Positions 1 through 12,358 of a stretch of DNA of 64,000 bases are shown piece by piece; position 1 is the stretch's first letter; every line of letters begins with the position of its first letter. A program made the position numbers and the translations under genes. The stretch comes from Pantoea sp. Eser (GTDB lineage: Bacteria; Pseudomonadota; Gammaproteobacteria; Enterobacterales; Enterobacteriaceae), in NCBI GenBank assembly GCA_009830035.1, contig SZZY01000005.1, forward strand, positions 1 through 64,000, written 5' to 3'. The notes beneath the pieces are model-generated. The model saw nothing but the letters and a program-made list of their open reading frames with translations, searched no databases and was not told where the DNA came from.

Positions 1-145
1 CGATGACTGTTCCTTGTTTCACATAGTGAAACTTGATTACTGTTACCTGTCCCAGATAGATCCAGTTTGTCCCAGGTAGATCCACATTTATCGCACGTTT
101 CCCTTTTAAATATCTCACGTCCTATCACCACTTCCGGCGCGGGGG

Positions 146-523
146 CTGCATGAGGTGACCCGTGACCACAGTCTGGCCCAGCAGTTGAAAGAAGCGAGCT
201 ATGAAAATACCGGCATTAACAGTAATTTACTCTATAATGCGCTCGGCGCTGAACCGCCCATAGCTGGCTGGTTCTGCAGTTCGATAGCCGGCAACACGTC
301 TGGCGTTTTAATGGAACCCTGTTGATGTAAGATGGATAAGAATGCTGCGCAGCAGGATGCTGACGCTGTGAAATCGCGAGTTGATACGTTGCGCGGCCAA
401 TGGGCGCCGCATTTCATGCCACAGCAAAAAGTGAATGTGTTACTCATCGACACCCTGCACGCGGATCTGGCAGATCCTGCCATTGTGCCTGGCGTAACAT
501 CAATTAATTACCGCGCAGCCTAG
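146..523 (+). pseudogene. Remnant of an unidentified protein gene
   Basis: Protein-like translation runs in three successive frames. The first begins near base 146, the next includes a stretch ending FNGTLLM just before a TAA, and the third is an open frame from the ATG at 332 to the TAG at 521. Together they read like one coding region cut by frameshifts. I do not recognise the family. Its position directly upstream of a T6SS-type kinase remnant makes a T6SS-associated origin possible, but that is inference only. The window start hides anything further upstream. Confidence 0.3.
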
Positions 524-551
524 CGAGCAGGCCGTGTTCAGAGAGTTCACT

Positions 552-1334
552 ATGTCGGCAAATGATAATAAGAAAACGGTTCCGAATGCCCTGCCGGACG
601 GATACCGCTTCAACGAATTTGAGATCAAGGAAGTGATTGGCGGTGGCGGTTTCGGCATTGTCTACCGCGCATGGGATCACCAGCTAGAACGCACTATCGC
701 CATCAAAGAGTACATGCCGGTTTCGCTGGCGGTACGCGCGGCGGATTTGACGCTGGAACTGCGTGGCGAACGCTTCCGGAAACTGTTTAACGCCGGTCTG
801 AATAGTTTTATTCAGGAAGCGCGGCTGCTGGCCCGCTTTAATCACCCGGGCCTGCTGCACGTGCTGCGCTTCTGGGAGCAGAACGGCACCGCCTAATATG
901 GGCACGCTCTACTACAGCGGCATGACGCTGAAAGAGTGGCAGATCACCAGTCCGGAATCGATCTCCGAAGCCTGGATCCGTCATCTGCTGCCGCCGGGAC
1001 TGATCGGTGCCGCAGCCGTGGCTCTGCTGGCGGTGATTGCTGCGGTATGGCTGGCGAATCGTCACAGCACCGCGCCGGAACGGAACAGGTGACGCAATCA
1101 CCGGTGGCGGCTGCGCCAGCGATGCCGGCAACGGTCTATCTCAAGCTGGAAAACGGTGAGAGTGTGGTGCTTAACGGTCAGCCACTGGAAATCAAACCGG
1201 GTAGCAGTGGTTTTGCTGCACTGAATCTGGCGGCCGGACAGTATCGTATTGAAGTTCACAACGGCAGCGTGACGCACGCGCAATCGTTGACGATTGATAA
1301 ACCCGGCACCTGGCTGATTAATCCGGATAACTGA
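552..1334 (+). pseudogene. T6SS-type Ser/Thr protein kinase, broken
   Basis: The N-terminus is a eukaryotic-type Ser/Thr kinase start: the glycine-rich loop GGGGFGIVY is followed by the lysine motif AIKEYMP and the HPGLLHVLRF strand. An extra base near 896 (GCC TAA TATG) ends this frame, and the next frame continues MGTLYYSG. At EAWIRHLLPP the sequence jumps to a membrane helix (about LIGAAAVALLAVIAAVWLA), so the catalytic loop, activation segment and C-lobe are missing. A second frameshift near 1090 leads to a C-terminal domain ending LINPDN. I chose ATG 552 over the upstream GTG at 534. Kinases of this type sit in Pantoea and Erwinia T6SS clusters, where they phosphorylate secretion regulators. 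This copy cannot be catalytic. Confidence 0.75.
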
Positions 1335-1443
1335 CTGGCGAGGTAACGGGCGGGAGCGGTCTCTCAGGCTGCGCCGCCCGGCTGATCTCACCGCCGGGCG
1401 GTGGTGAGGACTGTTCTTTCAGGTGACGGAGGAGTCTGAGGAA

Positions 1444-2167
1444 TCAGGCCTGCTTCAGGCAGTGACTCTGCTGTAACGTCCGCACCTGATGTGCCAGCCG
1501 ACTCAGGCTCTCTTCTTCCATGCCGCGTTTTGTCAGCTCTTCTTCAAGTGAAAAAAGATACTGGGCATTCGAGCCGAGCGGGCCGCTGGCGGCGGCAATC
1601 AGCGGCGCGATCGCTTCCGGGCAGGAGTCCGACTCATACAGCGGATGACGCGGGTCCATGATAAAGGTCAGCGCCGTTACGCTGCGCCCATCCTCCAGTT
1701 GCAGTTCACACCAGGTCGGCAGATAGCAGCCGGTGATCATCTCGCGTTTCCACAGCAGCGCCAGCTCTTCATGCAGTCGCGCCTCGGGCAAACGAAAAGC
1801 CAGACCGCTGGTCCGGCCGCCCTGTTTCAGCGCCAGCATCCGGCCAGGGTGGGTGGCGGTGCCCTTGTCCGGCAATCAGCCGCAGACAGGAAGCGCGATG
1901 CCAGCCTTCAAGCCAGCCGGACGCTACCTCATCCGCTTCAAAGATCGGGTTCCACATCAGAGAGCCGTAACCAAAGATCCATACCGGGCTGTGATCGGGA
2001 CGGCAGGCCAGCGTAGCCGCCAGCGACGCCGCGCGCTGCTCGCAACTCCAGAGCAGCGTCTCTTCGATATCACCGAACGACGTTTTACAATCCGCTTTGA
2101 CTTTCACGGCGTCCTGTCCAGATGGCTCCTCTGTATGATCACCAAAACGGCTTCGCGTTTCGTTCAC
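1444..2167 (-). pseudogene. chaC: ChaC gamma-glutamylcyclotransferase, frameshifted
   Basis: ChaC degrades glutathione by releasing 5-oxoproline from its gamma-glutamyl group. The N-terminal frame has the family signature GYGSLMWNP. It leaves the ChaC frame after CLRLIAG near base 1870, where one extra base is present. The rest of the protein follows in another frame: KGTATHPGRM, the LLWKREMITGCYLPTW segment, and FIMDPRHP. Total coding length suits the family, about 230-240 residues. As drawn it would yield a truncated product. Order chaC-chaB-chaA matches E. coli, with chaA divergent. Confidence 0.85.
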
Positions 2168-2264
2168 AAAATTGACATTAATCGATTTACTGGTGGGGTT
2201 TCAAGCGTGAGGCAAGTCGCAGGATAAAAAAAAACCAGATAAACCTGATAGCGCAGGCAGAAAA

Positions 2265-2288
2265 GAGGGCCGGATATTTCTGGCCCTT
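2265..2288 (-). terminator. Intrinsic terminator after chaB
   Basis: Read on the minus strand, the arms AGGGCC and GGCCCT pair around a ten-base loop and are followed by CTTTTCT. It lies 27 bases past the chaB stop, so it probably ends the chaB transcript before chaC. Confidence 0.5.
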
Positions 2289-2314
2289 TAGTAGAAAGCA
2301 GACTAGCCGTTTAA

Positions 2315-2553
2315 TCAGCGCTTAGGATGCCATTTATTATCATCGCCTTTTTCATACTCTTTTTTCACCGCCGCCCAGGCCACTTTGTGTGCCACCTCAT
2401 TCGCGGGAATCGTCGCCGCGGCGATCTTCGGCCTCTTTATACTGCATACTGCGACCAGGCGCTGTTAAACGCCTGCTGGTAAATATCCTGCGCGTCCGAC
2501 GGGAGTACGCGTTTAACGTTGTCAGGTAAATCGGCTCGTCTATCGTAAGGCAT
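2315..2553 (-). pseudogene. chaB: ChaB, broken by a 7-bp duplication and an insertion
   Basis: ChaB is a small (about 76 residue) protein encoded with the ChaA cation antiporter; its biochemical role is uncertain. The start ATG at 2553 has a GAGGAG ribosome site, and the product begins MPYDRRADLPDNV, close to the E. coli protein. After NSAWSQY the seven-base unit ATACTGC (plus strand, 2439-2452) is present twice in tandem, shifting the frame into a TAA. Downstream the expected residues reappear (EDRRGDDSRE). A further single T near 2400 then breaks the frame before VAHKVAWAAVKKEYEK. Two independent lesions make this a clear pseudogene. Confidence 0.85.
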
Positions 2554-2886
2554 ACCTCCTCCTCGGTTTACAGGGTCATAATAAGTCTGGTTCAGGACAG
2601 CAAAAATACAAATAATGATTTATGCTCAGTTTAGAGCAAAAACCCTATAATCACCCTGTAAACACATTACCTTTCACCCTTTTTTCGGTAAAAAAGGGTT
2701 ATTCAGCGAAGTTTAACGAATTTTTATTACCTGATTAATTAATGCAATATTAGTGATAACTCTGAGTTAAGCAGCTTCCGCTATTTTATCTGGCTTAAGT
2801 AAAAAGCAGTAAATTTTTCCCGCTCGGGCAGCTGAAAAGATAAACTGCGTGCCGCCCTTATGATCATTAACCAGAGGGGATGGTGA
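2554..2886. other. Intergenic region between chaB and chaA
   Basis: A 333-base, AT-rich divergent spacer with no open frame that looks coding. It must hold the promoters of chaA (plus) and chaB (minus). AT-rich blocks at 2600-2640 and 2690-2750 could carry promoter elements, but I see no confident -35/-10 pair. GGGGATGGTGA just before the chaA ATG supplies the ribosome site. Confidence 0.4.
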
Positions 2887-3978
2887 ATGCCTTCACATGA
2901 AAAAACACGTCACAAGGAATTCTCGCTGATATTTCCCATCGTTGCGCTGAGTGTACTGTATTTTTTTGGCGCGCAAACGTCGTTTCCAATCGTGGTCGGT
3001 ATCAACATACTGGCCCTGATTGCCATTCTTAGCAGCGCCTTTAGCGTGGTACGCCACGCCGATGTGCTGGCGCACCGGCTGGGCGAGCCGTACGGTTCGC
3101 TGATACTGAGCCTGTCGGTAGTGATCCTTGAAGTAAGCCTGATCTCGGCGCTGATGGCGACCGGCGATGCCGCACCCGGCCTGATGCGTGACACGCTCTA
3201 CTCGATTGTGATGATTGTTACCGGCGGACTGGTCGGTTTCGCACTGCTGCTCGGCGGCAATAAGTTCGCCACGCAGTACGTTAATCCGGCGGGCGTGAAG
3301 CAATATTTGATCGCTATCTTTCCACTGGCGATTCTGGTGCTGGTGTTTCCCAACGCCCTGCCCGGCAGCAACTTCTCCACCGCGCAGACGCTGTTGATTG
3401 CCGCAATTTCAGCCGCCATGTATGGCGTTTTCCTGCTGATCCAGACCAAAACCCACCAGAGTCTGTTTGTCTATGAGCATGAGGATGAGAGTGATGATGG
3501 TGATCCCCATCACGGTAAGCCCTCAGCACACAGCAGCATCTGGCACACCATCTGGCTGATTGTGCATCTGGTGGCGGTGATTGCGGTGACCAAAATGAAT
3601 GCCAACCCGCTGGAAAGCCTGCTGACCGAATTGAATGCACCGGTACAGTTCACTGGCTTCCTAGTGGCGCTGCTGATCCTGTCGCCGGAGGGATTAGGAG
3701 CCATTAAAGCGGTGCTGATGAACCAGGTGCAGCGCGCAATGAACCTGTTCTTCGGTTCAGTGCTGGCGACCATCTCGTTAACCGTACCGGCAGTGACCCT
3801 GATCGCTACCCTGACCGGCCAAGAGCTGATATTTGGCCTTGAGCCGCCGCAGATGGTGATTATGATGGCGTCGCTGATCCTGTGTCAGCTCTCCTTCTCC
3901 ACCGGCCGCACTAACGTGCTGAACGGTGCGGCGCATCTGGCGTTATTTGCCGGCTATCTGGTGACCATTATGCTGTAA
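2887..3978 (+). CDS. chaA: Sodium(calcium, potassium)/proton antiporter ChaA
   Basis: Inner-membrane cation/proton antiporter of the CaCA superfamily. In E. coli ChaA expels Na+, Ca2+ and K+ at alkaline pH. The 363-residue product matches the family length (366 in E. coli) and has about eleven hydrophobic helices. Both conserved acidic alpha-repeat motifs can be seen: SLSVVILEVSLI in the first half and LLILSPEGLGAIKA in the second. An acidic, His-rich loop (EHEDESDDGDPHHGK, around residue 200) separates the halves, as is usual. Start ATG follows GAGGGGATGGTGA. The gene is intact while its partners chaB and chaC are broken. It ends at a terminator shared with kdsA. Confidence 0.95.
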   Translation: MPSHEKTRHKEFSLIFPIVALSVLYFFGAQTSFPIVVGINILALIAILSSAFSVVRHADVLAHRLGEPYGSLILSLSVVILEVSLISALMATGDAAPGLMRDTLYSIVMIVTGGLVGFALLLGGNKFATQYVNPAGVKQYLIAIFPLAILVLVFPNALPGSNFSTAQTLLIAAISAAMYGVFLLIQTKTHQSLFVYEHEDESDDGDPHHGKPSAHSSIWHTIWLIVHLVAVIAVTKMNANPLESLLTELNAPVQFTGFLVALLILSPEGLGAIKAVLMNQVQRAMNLFFGSVLATISLTVPAVTLIATLTGQELIFGLEPPQMVIMMASLILCQLSFSTGRTNVLNGAAHLALFAGYLVTIML

Positions 3979-3997
3979 GGCCCGCCGCCTGCAGACG

Positions 3998-4028
3998 AAA
4001 AAAAGAGCGATTTCTCGCTCTTTTTTTT
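3998..4028. terminator. Bidirectional terminator between chaA and kdsA
   Basis: The stem AAAGAGCGA / TCGCTCTTT has a four-base loop and A/T tracts on both sides. It can stop chaA from the left and kdsA from the right. Confidence 0.8.
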
Positions 4029-4045
4029 GCGTTGTGGCAGCAGAC

Positions 4046-4912
<867 letters not shown>

Positions 4913-4925
4913 TCAGTGGGTACGC

Positions 4926-5735
4926 TTAGTGCAGCGTGACCTGTTTTTGTTCGATTGCGTGAATCTGCACTTTGATCATCTCGCTGACCGGGTCCTCAGG
5001 ACACTGCTCAACGAAATAGGTGAGATCGTTCAGCGCGATATGTTCGCATTCCAGCTGCACATAGATCAAACCGCGATCACGAATTTCGTACGGATCGTCA
5101 GGATCGATTCGCAACAGCACCTGGCTGACGTTCAGCGCCAGTTCCATTTTCTTCTCTTCTATCAACGCCGCTTTTAACGTGTCGAGCATTTTGCGCATCA
5201 CGGTAACGGTTTTGGCTTCATCGAGATCGTCATCGTACAGACGCGCCGTCGGGCTGATGTTGCCCTTGAGCCACACTTCCAGCGTATGCATGTCGAGCGT
5301 TTCGCCATTGAACGGATCAATCAGCCATTTCTCGCCATCAATCCAGTCGGCGCGCAGGATCAGCTGGGTTGGGAAGACGACCGGCATCAGCGGCAACTCC
5401 AGCTCGGCAGCGATGTGCAGCAGGATCACGCCCAGCGAGACAGCCGTGCCCTGGCGGGTTTTCAGCACGTTGTCGAGCCAGAGCGCGTCAGATAGTTTAT
5501 ATACCCCGCTGGCACCGCCAAATCCCCATTGGCGATAGAACAGCTCCAGCAGTTTTTCGAGTTTCAGATCGGCATCGCCGGCCTGGCTAACATAATCACG
5601 CGCTTCGGCCACCAGGGCCGCAAGTTGTGCTTCTACCGACACGGCCGGGAAATCGGCGCGGATGGCAAGCGTAGCGCCAATCACCGCTTCACATAACGGT
5701 GTCTGGCTAAAATCTAATTGTTCGGTAGAAGTCAT
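4926..5735 (-). CDS. sirB1: SirB1/YchA tetratricopeptide-transglutaminase-fold protein
   Basis: SirB1 family protein (YchA in E. coli, 269 residues, same length here). It has an N-terminal transglutaminase-like SirB1_N domain (KLLELFYRQWGFGG, then LGVILLHIAAELELP) and C-terminal TPR-like helices ending with QVTLH. The family is conserved between prmC and kdsA, and its molecular function is not established. The ATG lies two bases from the sirB2 stop, so the genes are translationally coupled. No lesions seen. Confidence 0.9.
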   Translation of the reverse strand: MTSTEQLDFSQTPLCEAVIGATLAIRADFPAVSVEAQLAALVAEARDYVSQAGDADLKLEKLLELFYRQWGFGGASGVYKLSDALWLDNVLKTRQGTAVSLGVILLHIAAELELPLMPVVFPTQLILRADWIDGEKWLIDPFNGETLDMHTLEVWLKGNISPTARLYDDDLDEAKTVTVMRKMLDTLKAALIEEKKMELALNVSQVLLRIDPDDPYEIRDRGLIYVQLECEHIALNDLTYFVEQCPEDPVSEMIKVQIHAIEQKQVTLH

Positions 5736-5736
5736 A

Positions 5737-6128
5737 CTATCCCCATAACGGCATTTTGCTCAGCGCCAGCTTAATGGCCATCACCAGCGCGATTAATGCC
5801 ACCAGAAACGCGATCCAGCGGGTACGGTCAGTGCGTGGTCGGCGGCTTAATGCCACAAATCCTAAGGCGATGTAGATAATAACCCCTAATAGCTTCTCAG
5901 TCAGCCAGCTTCCTTGCGGAGTGAAAGGATAGAAGTGAGTAATCATCACCAATGAGATACCGGTCAACAGTAACAGCGTGTCGTTGGCGTGCGGCAGAAT
6001 GCGCACCCAGCGCCGCGACAGCATCGCCGATCCGGTGCGCAGCCAGAAAAACCGCAGCACAAACATCGAAATGGTGGCGATGACCGTTAACGGTGCAGAT
6101 TTTTGATCAGTGGATACTAGGCGTACAT
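5737..6128 (-). pseudogene. sirB2: SirB2 membrane protein, 5' end broken
   Basis: SirB2 (YchQ) is a small four-helix inner-membrane protein of unknown function. Most is preserved: MFVLRFFW, RRWVRILPH, the THFYPFTPQGSWLTEKL block, and a C-terminal helix ending KMPLWG. The start is damaged twice. ATG 6128 reads MYA then TAG where Leu or Trp is expected, then YPLIKNLH. A missing base in the next codon (CACCGTTAACG near 6090) puts LTVIATIS in a different frame. A longer open frame from 6201 reaches the good part only by fusing unrelated residues and overlaps prmC. Internal ATG starts could make a shortened protein. Confidence 0.85.
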
Positions 6129-6151
6129 CGTGAGTCCTTTTTAGTCCGCTT

Positions 6152-6985
6152 TCAGGTTGAACATTGTCCGAGGGTGACGCGGGGATTGCCACCGTAGTCA
6201 TTGACGGTTTCCACCGCGCGGTAGCCGTGCTGGCGCATCATGTCGCGCACCGCCTCATCCTGTTGCCAGCCGTGCTCCAGCAGCAACCAGCCGCCGGGCT
6301 GCAGCCAGTCAGCTGCCTGCTCAATCAGCGTGCGCAAATCTGCCAGGCCCGCGTCTGCCGCCACGAGCGCGCTGCGCGGCTCAAACCGCACGTCGCCCTG
6401 CTCGAGGTGGTGATCGCTGGCGTCAATATAAGGCGGATTGCTGACGATAATGTCAAAGCGCTGCGGGACAAGCTGCTGAAACCAGTGGCTGAGCGCAAAG
6501 CGGACATTCGGCAGGTTGAGCTGCTGCGCATTGCTGCGCGCCAGTTCCACCGCCTCCGCGATACGATCCAAGCCGGTGACCTGACAGTCGGGCCGTTCGC
6601 TGGCCAGCGCCAGCGCAATCGCGCCGGTGCCAGTGCCGAGATCAAGAATGGTGGCAGCGGACGCCGGCAGATGCGCCAGCGCCTGCTCAACCAGCAGTTC
6701 GGTGTCCGGTCGCGGGATCAGCGTGGCGTCCGAGGCGCGCAGTGGCAGCGACCAGAATTCACGTTCGCCAACCAAGTGCGCCACCGGCTCACCGCAGGCG
6801 CGACGGGTCAGTAAGGCATCAAGCTGGCTAAGCTGCTGATCGCTGAGGAGGGTTTCATCAAAAGCGATTAACCAGCTGCGCGATTTGCCGGTCAAGAAAC
6901 TCAACAGGATTTCGGCGTCGCGCTTCGGACTGTCGCCGCCATTCAGGGTCGCAACAGCCTGTTTCAGCCAGTGACGAATATCCAT
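6152..6985 (-). CDS. prmC: Release factor glutamine methyltransferase PrmC
   Basis: PrmC N5-methylates the glutamine of the GGQ motif of RF1 and RF2. The 277-residue protein has the usual N-terminal helical substrate-binding domain and a Rossmann methyltransferase domain. The SAM-binding motif I is DLGTGTGAIALALA, and the catalytic NPPY motif is SNPPYID. The PRPDTE segment before the Rossmann domain is also conserved. Its ATG overlaps the prfA stop (TAATG), so the enzyme is coupled to production of its substrate RF1. It ends just upstream of the damaged sirB2 start. Confidence 0.96.
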   Translation of the reverse strand: MDIRHWLKQAVATLNGGDSPKRDAEILLSFLTGKSRSWLIAFDETLLSDQQLSQLDALLTRRACGEPVAHLVGEREFWSLPLRASDATLIPRPDTELLVEQALAHLPASAATILDLGTGTGAIALALASERPDCQVTGLDRIAEAVELARSNAQQLNLPNVRFALSHWFQQLVPQRFDIIVSNPPYIDASDHHLEQGDVRFEPRSALVAADAGLADLRTLIEQAADWLQPGGWLLLEHGWQQDEAVRDMMRQHGYRAVETVNDYGGNPRVTLGQCST

Positions 6986-8067
6986 TAATCCTGGCCAGCC
7001 AGCGCCGCCAGCTGATCCGCCTGATATTCCTGCACGATCGGCTCAATCAGGCTATCGATTTTCCCTTCCATGGTTTCATCCAGACGGTAAAGCGTCAGGT
7101 TGATTCGGTGGTCGGTGACGCGGCCCTGCGGGAAGTTATAGGTACGGATACGGTCAGAGCGATCACCGCTGCCCAGCAGGTTACGACGGGTACTGGCTTC
7201 GGCGGCGTGACGACGGGCCATTTCGGCGGCGTGGATACGCGCGCCCAGCACCGCCAGCGCTTTGGCTTTATTTTTATGCTGTGAACGTTCGTCCTGGCAC
7301 TCCACCACAATGCCGGTTGGCAGGTGGGTAATACGGATCGCGGAGTCGGTGGTGTTAACGTGCTGACCGCCGGCGCCTGATGAACGGAAGGTATCGATTT
7401 TCAAATCACCGGCGTTAATTTCCGGCAGCTCTGCCTCCGGTATTTTCGGCATTACCGCCACGGTGCAGGCGGAAGTATGGATACGTCCCTGAGATTCGGT
7501 CTCGGGCACACGCTGAACCCGGTGTCCGCCCGATTCAAACTTCAGGCGACCATAGGCACCTTCACCGGTCACCCTTGCGATCACCTCTTTATAACCGCCA
7601 TGCTCACCTTCGTTGGCGCTGACGATCTCAACCGGCCAGCGGCGCGCTTCGGCATAGCGGCTGTACATGCGGAACAGGTCACCGGCAAAAATGGCCGCCT
7701 CATCACCGCCAGTACCGGCGCGCACTTCAATAAAGCAGGCGCGCTCATCATCAGGATCTTTCGGTAGCAGCAGCACCTGTAACTGTTGCTCCAGCACCTC
7801 GCTCTGCTCCCGCGCCGCCTGTAGCTCTTCCTGCGCCATGTCGCGCATCTCAGGGTCGTCGAGCATCTGCTGCGCCGTATCAATATCTTCCTGAACCTGC
7901 TGCCAGTCGCGGAAGCAACGGGTAACATCGGTCAGCTGGGCATATTCGCGCGACAGCGCACGGAAGCGTTCTTGGTCGGCGATCACGCCGGCATCGCCCA
8001 GCATCGCTTCCACTTCTTCGTGGCGCTCCTGCAGGGCTTCCAGTTTGGCAACAATAGAGGTTTTCAT
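6985..8067 (-). CDS. prfA: Peptide chain release factor 1
   Basis: RF1 reads UAA and UAG in the ribosomal A site and triggers peptide release. The 360-residue length equals the E. coli protein. Visible marks are the peptidyl-hydrolysis motif GAGGQHVN, the codon-recognition region with the PVT-type tripeptide position near residue 186 ([13 protein letters not shown]), and the [13 protein letters not shown]-terminal block. The start ATG at 8067 follows hemA by 42 bases. The many UAG stops in decayed genes here are true stops while this gene is intact. Confidence 0.97.
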   Translation of the reverse strand: MKTSIVAKLEALQERHEEVEAMLGDAGVIADQERFRALSREYAQLTDVTRCFRDWQQVQEDIDTAQQMLDDPEMRDMAQEELQAAREQSEVLEQQLQVLLLPKDPDDERACFIEVRAGTGGDEAAIFAGDLFRMYSRYAEARRWPVEIVSANEGEHGGYKEVIARVTGEGAYGRLKFESGGHRVQRVPETESQGRIHTSACTVAVMPKIPEAELPEINAGDLKIDTFRSSGAGGQHVNTTDSAIRITHLPTGIVVECQDERSQHKNKAKALAVLGARIHAAEMARRHAAEASTRRNLLGSGDRSDRIRTYNFPQGRVTDHRINLTLYRLDETMEGKIDSLIEPIVQEYQADQLAALAGQD

Positions 8068-8109
8068 TTAAATGTGGGATTCCCGTAACAGGTAGCAGCA
8101 GCCTGGTGC

Positions 8110-9366
8110 CTACTCGAGACCCAGGCTGTCGCGTAAAATCTGCAGGCGTTCATTATCGCCGTCGCGGGCGGCCTGCTGAAGCGATTTGGTTGGAGCGTGA
8201 ATTAAACGGTTGGTCAGCTTGTGCGCCAGTTCCTGCATCACTTTCTGCGGATCGGCACCCTGTTGCAGCGCCTGTAGCGCGCGGCCTTCCAGCTCAGCAA
8301 GGATCTCATCCGCCTGAGAACGGTATTCACGGATGGTGTTAACTGCGCCCTGAGAACGCAACCATGCCATGAACTCACCGCTTTCCTGCACCACGATGCT
8401 CTCGGCCTGCACTGCCGCCGCTTTGCGCTGCGCCAGGTTGTGCTCGATAATCGCCTGCAGGTCATCGACGCTGTAGAGATACGCATTGGGCAGCTTGCCC
8501 ACTTCCGGCTCGACATCACGCGGAACCGCAATATCCACCAGCAGCATCGGCTTATTACGACGCGCTTTCAGGGCGCGCTCCATCATGCCTTTGCCAATAA
8601 TCGGCAGCGGACTGGCGGTAGAAGAGATGATAATGTCAGCTTCCGCCAGACGGGCATCGATCTCCGCCAGGCTGATCACCTCGGCACCGACTTCGGTGGC
8701 CAGCGCTTCAGCACGCTCACTGGTGCGGTTGGCAATAATGAGTTTTTTAACCTGATGCTCGCGCAGATGGCGCGCCACCAGCTCAATGGTTTCACCGGCA
8801 CCGACCAGCAGCACGTTGACCGAGGAGAGCGATTCAAAAATCTGACGCGCTAGGGTACAGGCGGCAAACGCCACCGAGACGGCATTGGCGCCGATATCGG
8901 TTTCGGTACGGACCCGTTTGGCAACCGAGAAGGTTTTCTGGAACATGCGTTCCAGTTCGCTGCTCAGCGCCTGGCCACGCGAGGAGTCGGCAAAGGCTTT
9001 CTTCACCTGTCCAAGAATCTGCGGTTCACCCAGCACCAGCGAATCCAGCCCGCTGGCAACCCGCATCAGGTGGCTGACCGCCTCGTTATCCTGATGCCAG
9101 TAAAGACTATTGCGCACATCCTCTTCATCGAGCTGATGATAGTCGCACAACCAGCGTACCAGACGCGCCTGCAAGTCGGCCTGCTGCTCGACACTGAGAT
9201 AGAGTTCGGTCCGGTTACAGGTCGACAGCACCACGCCGCTCTGCACCATTGGCTGTGATAACAGGCTGTTCAGCGCCTGCTCAAGCGTCTCCGGCCCGAA
9301 CGATACACGTTCGCGCAGAGCAATGGGGGCAGTTTTGTGATTGATTCCGAGAGCGAGCAGCGTCAT
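8110..9366 (-). CDS. hemA: Glutamyl-tRNA reductase
   Basis: HemA reduces glutamyl-tRNA to glutamate-1-semialdehyde, the first step of tetrapyrrole synthesis by the C5 route. The protein is 418 residues as in E. coli. The catalytic cysteine lies in STCNRTE, around residue 50. The NADPH-binding Rossmann motif is [14 protein letters not shown], and a C-terminal dimerisation helix region follows. The first residues [14 protein letters not shown] are typical. HemA and LolB are divergent, with about 215 bases between them for both promoters. It heads the minus-strand operon leading to kdsA. Confidence 0.97.
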   Translation of the reverse strand: MTLLALGINHKTAPIALRERVSFGPETLEQALNSLLSQPMVQSGVVLSTCNRTELYLSVEQQADLQARLVRWLCDYHQLDEEDVRNSLYWHQDNEAVSHLMRVASGLDSLVLGEPQILGQVKKAFADSSRGQALSSELERMFQKTFSVAKRVRTETDIGANAVSVAFAACTLARQIFESLSSVNVLLVGAGETIELVARHLREHQVKKLIIANRTSERAEALATEVGAEVISLAEIDARLAEADIIISSTASPLPIIGKGMMERALKARRNKPMLLVDIAVPRDVEPEVGKLPNAYLYSVDDLQAIIEHNLAQRKAAAVQAESIVVQESGEFMAWLRSQGAVNTIREYRSQADEILAELEGRALQALQQGADPQKVMQELAHKLTNRLIHAPTKSLQQAARDGDNERLQILRDSLGLE

Positions 9367-9582
9367 GGTGGTTTCGGTTGGGATGTCCCAATAATGTCAG
9401 GGTTTTGTGAGGCGCATTCTACAAGATGCGACAGATCAAGAAAAGCCATACAAAGCCTATGACTGTAATAAGATTAACCTGATCGTGCTCAATTTGCTGC
9501 ATAACAGCATTGACGGCTTAAATATGGATGGTTAGCGTTATCCGTTACGAACTATAAACGTGTCTGAGGAGATGACCACTTG

Positions 9583-10202
9583 ATGCTTTATTCACCACGC
9601 ACTCTGTTGCGCATTTTGCCCCTTGCCAGCGTATTGCTGGCCGCCTGTAGCGTTAGCAAACCGCAAGGCCCGGGCACCAGCGTGACCGCGCCACAGTGGC
9701 AACAGCATCAGCAGGCGGTCTCACACGTCACCCACTATCAGACCCGTGGCGCTTTTGCTTACCTGTCTGATAAGCAGAAGGTCTACGCGCGCTTTAACTG
9801 GCAGCAAACTGCCCCTGACCGCTATCGCCTGTTACTGACCAATCCGCTTGGCAGCACCGAGCTGCAGCTGGATGCCCAGGGCTCGGTGGTGCAGATCGTT
9901 GACAACAAAGGCAAACGCTACGTCAGCAACGATGCGCAGAAAATGATTTCGCAACTGACCGGCATGAACATTCCACTGGCTGATCTGCGTCAGTGGATGA
10001 TGGGCCTGCCCGGCGATGCTACCGATTATCAGCTCAATGAAAACTACCAGCTGCGCAGCCTGAACTACAGCCGTGACGGCCAGAGCTGGCAGGTGTCGAT
10101 TGCCGGTTACGACAGCAAAGTCACCCCGCCGCTGCCATCCAGTCTGGAGCTGAAAGAAGGCGATCAGCGGATTAAACTGCGCATGGACAGCTGGACCATT
10201 CA

Positions 10203-10206
<4 letters not shown>
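9583..10206 (+). CDS. lolB: Outer-membrane lipoprotein insertion factor LolB
   Basis: LolB accepts lipoproteins from periplasmic LolA and inserts them in the outer membrane. It is itself a lipoprotein: the signal peptide ends with the lipobox LLAACS. The mature part keeps [21 protein letters not shown] and the [12 protein letters not shown] strand. The length is 207 residues, as in E. coli. I chose ATG 9583, preceded by GAGGAG, over the adjacent TTG 9580. Its TGA overlaps the ispE start (CAATGATG), the same coupling as in relatives. Confidence 0.96.
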
Positions 10207-12144
<1,938 letters not shown>

Positions 12145-12153
12145 TCTTCGCCA

Positions 12154-12179
12154 AACCGGGACTCGCGCCCGGTTTTTTT
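12154..12179 (+). terminator. Terminator after prs
   Basis: AACCGGG and CCCGGTT pair around a seven-base loop and run into a T tract, ten bases past the prs stop. Confidence 0.85.
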
Positions 12180-12358
12180 CAGGCTGCTGATCAGCCGATT
12201 AACGCGCTTCTTTTTCTGATATTTCCGCGAAAAATTTCCCCAAAATCGATTATTTTCAACGCCAACCACTCTTTTAGTAAAACGCCGCGTTCCGCACTTC
12301 TGCGCCAGACGCTTAAGTGATAATTTGCTGCGCACTTTTCATAAGAACGCCACCCACC

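Noticed and set aside
838..1391. Open frames on the minus strand opposite the kinase remnant
   Set aside because: They are antisense shadows with unnatural composition; the plus strand has clear kinase and C-domain sequence.
5737..6201. A 154-residue sirB2 frame starting at 6201
   Set aside because: Its first forty residues are unrelated to SirB2 and overlap prmC; the true start codon is at 6128 in another frame.
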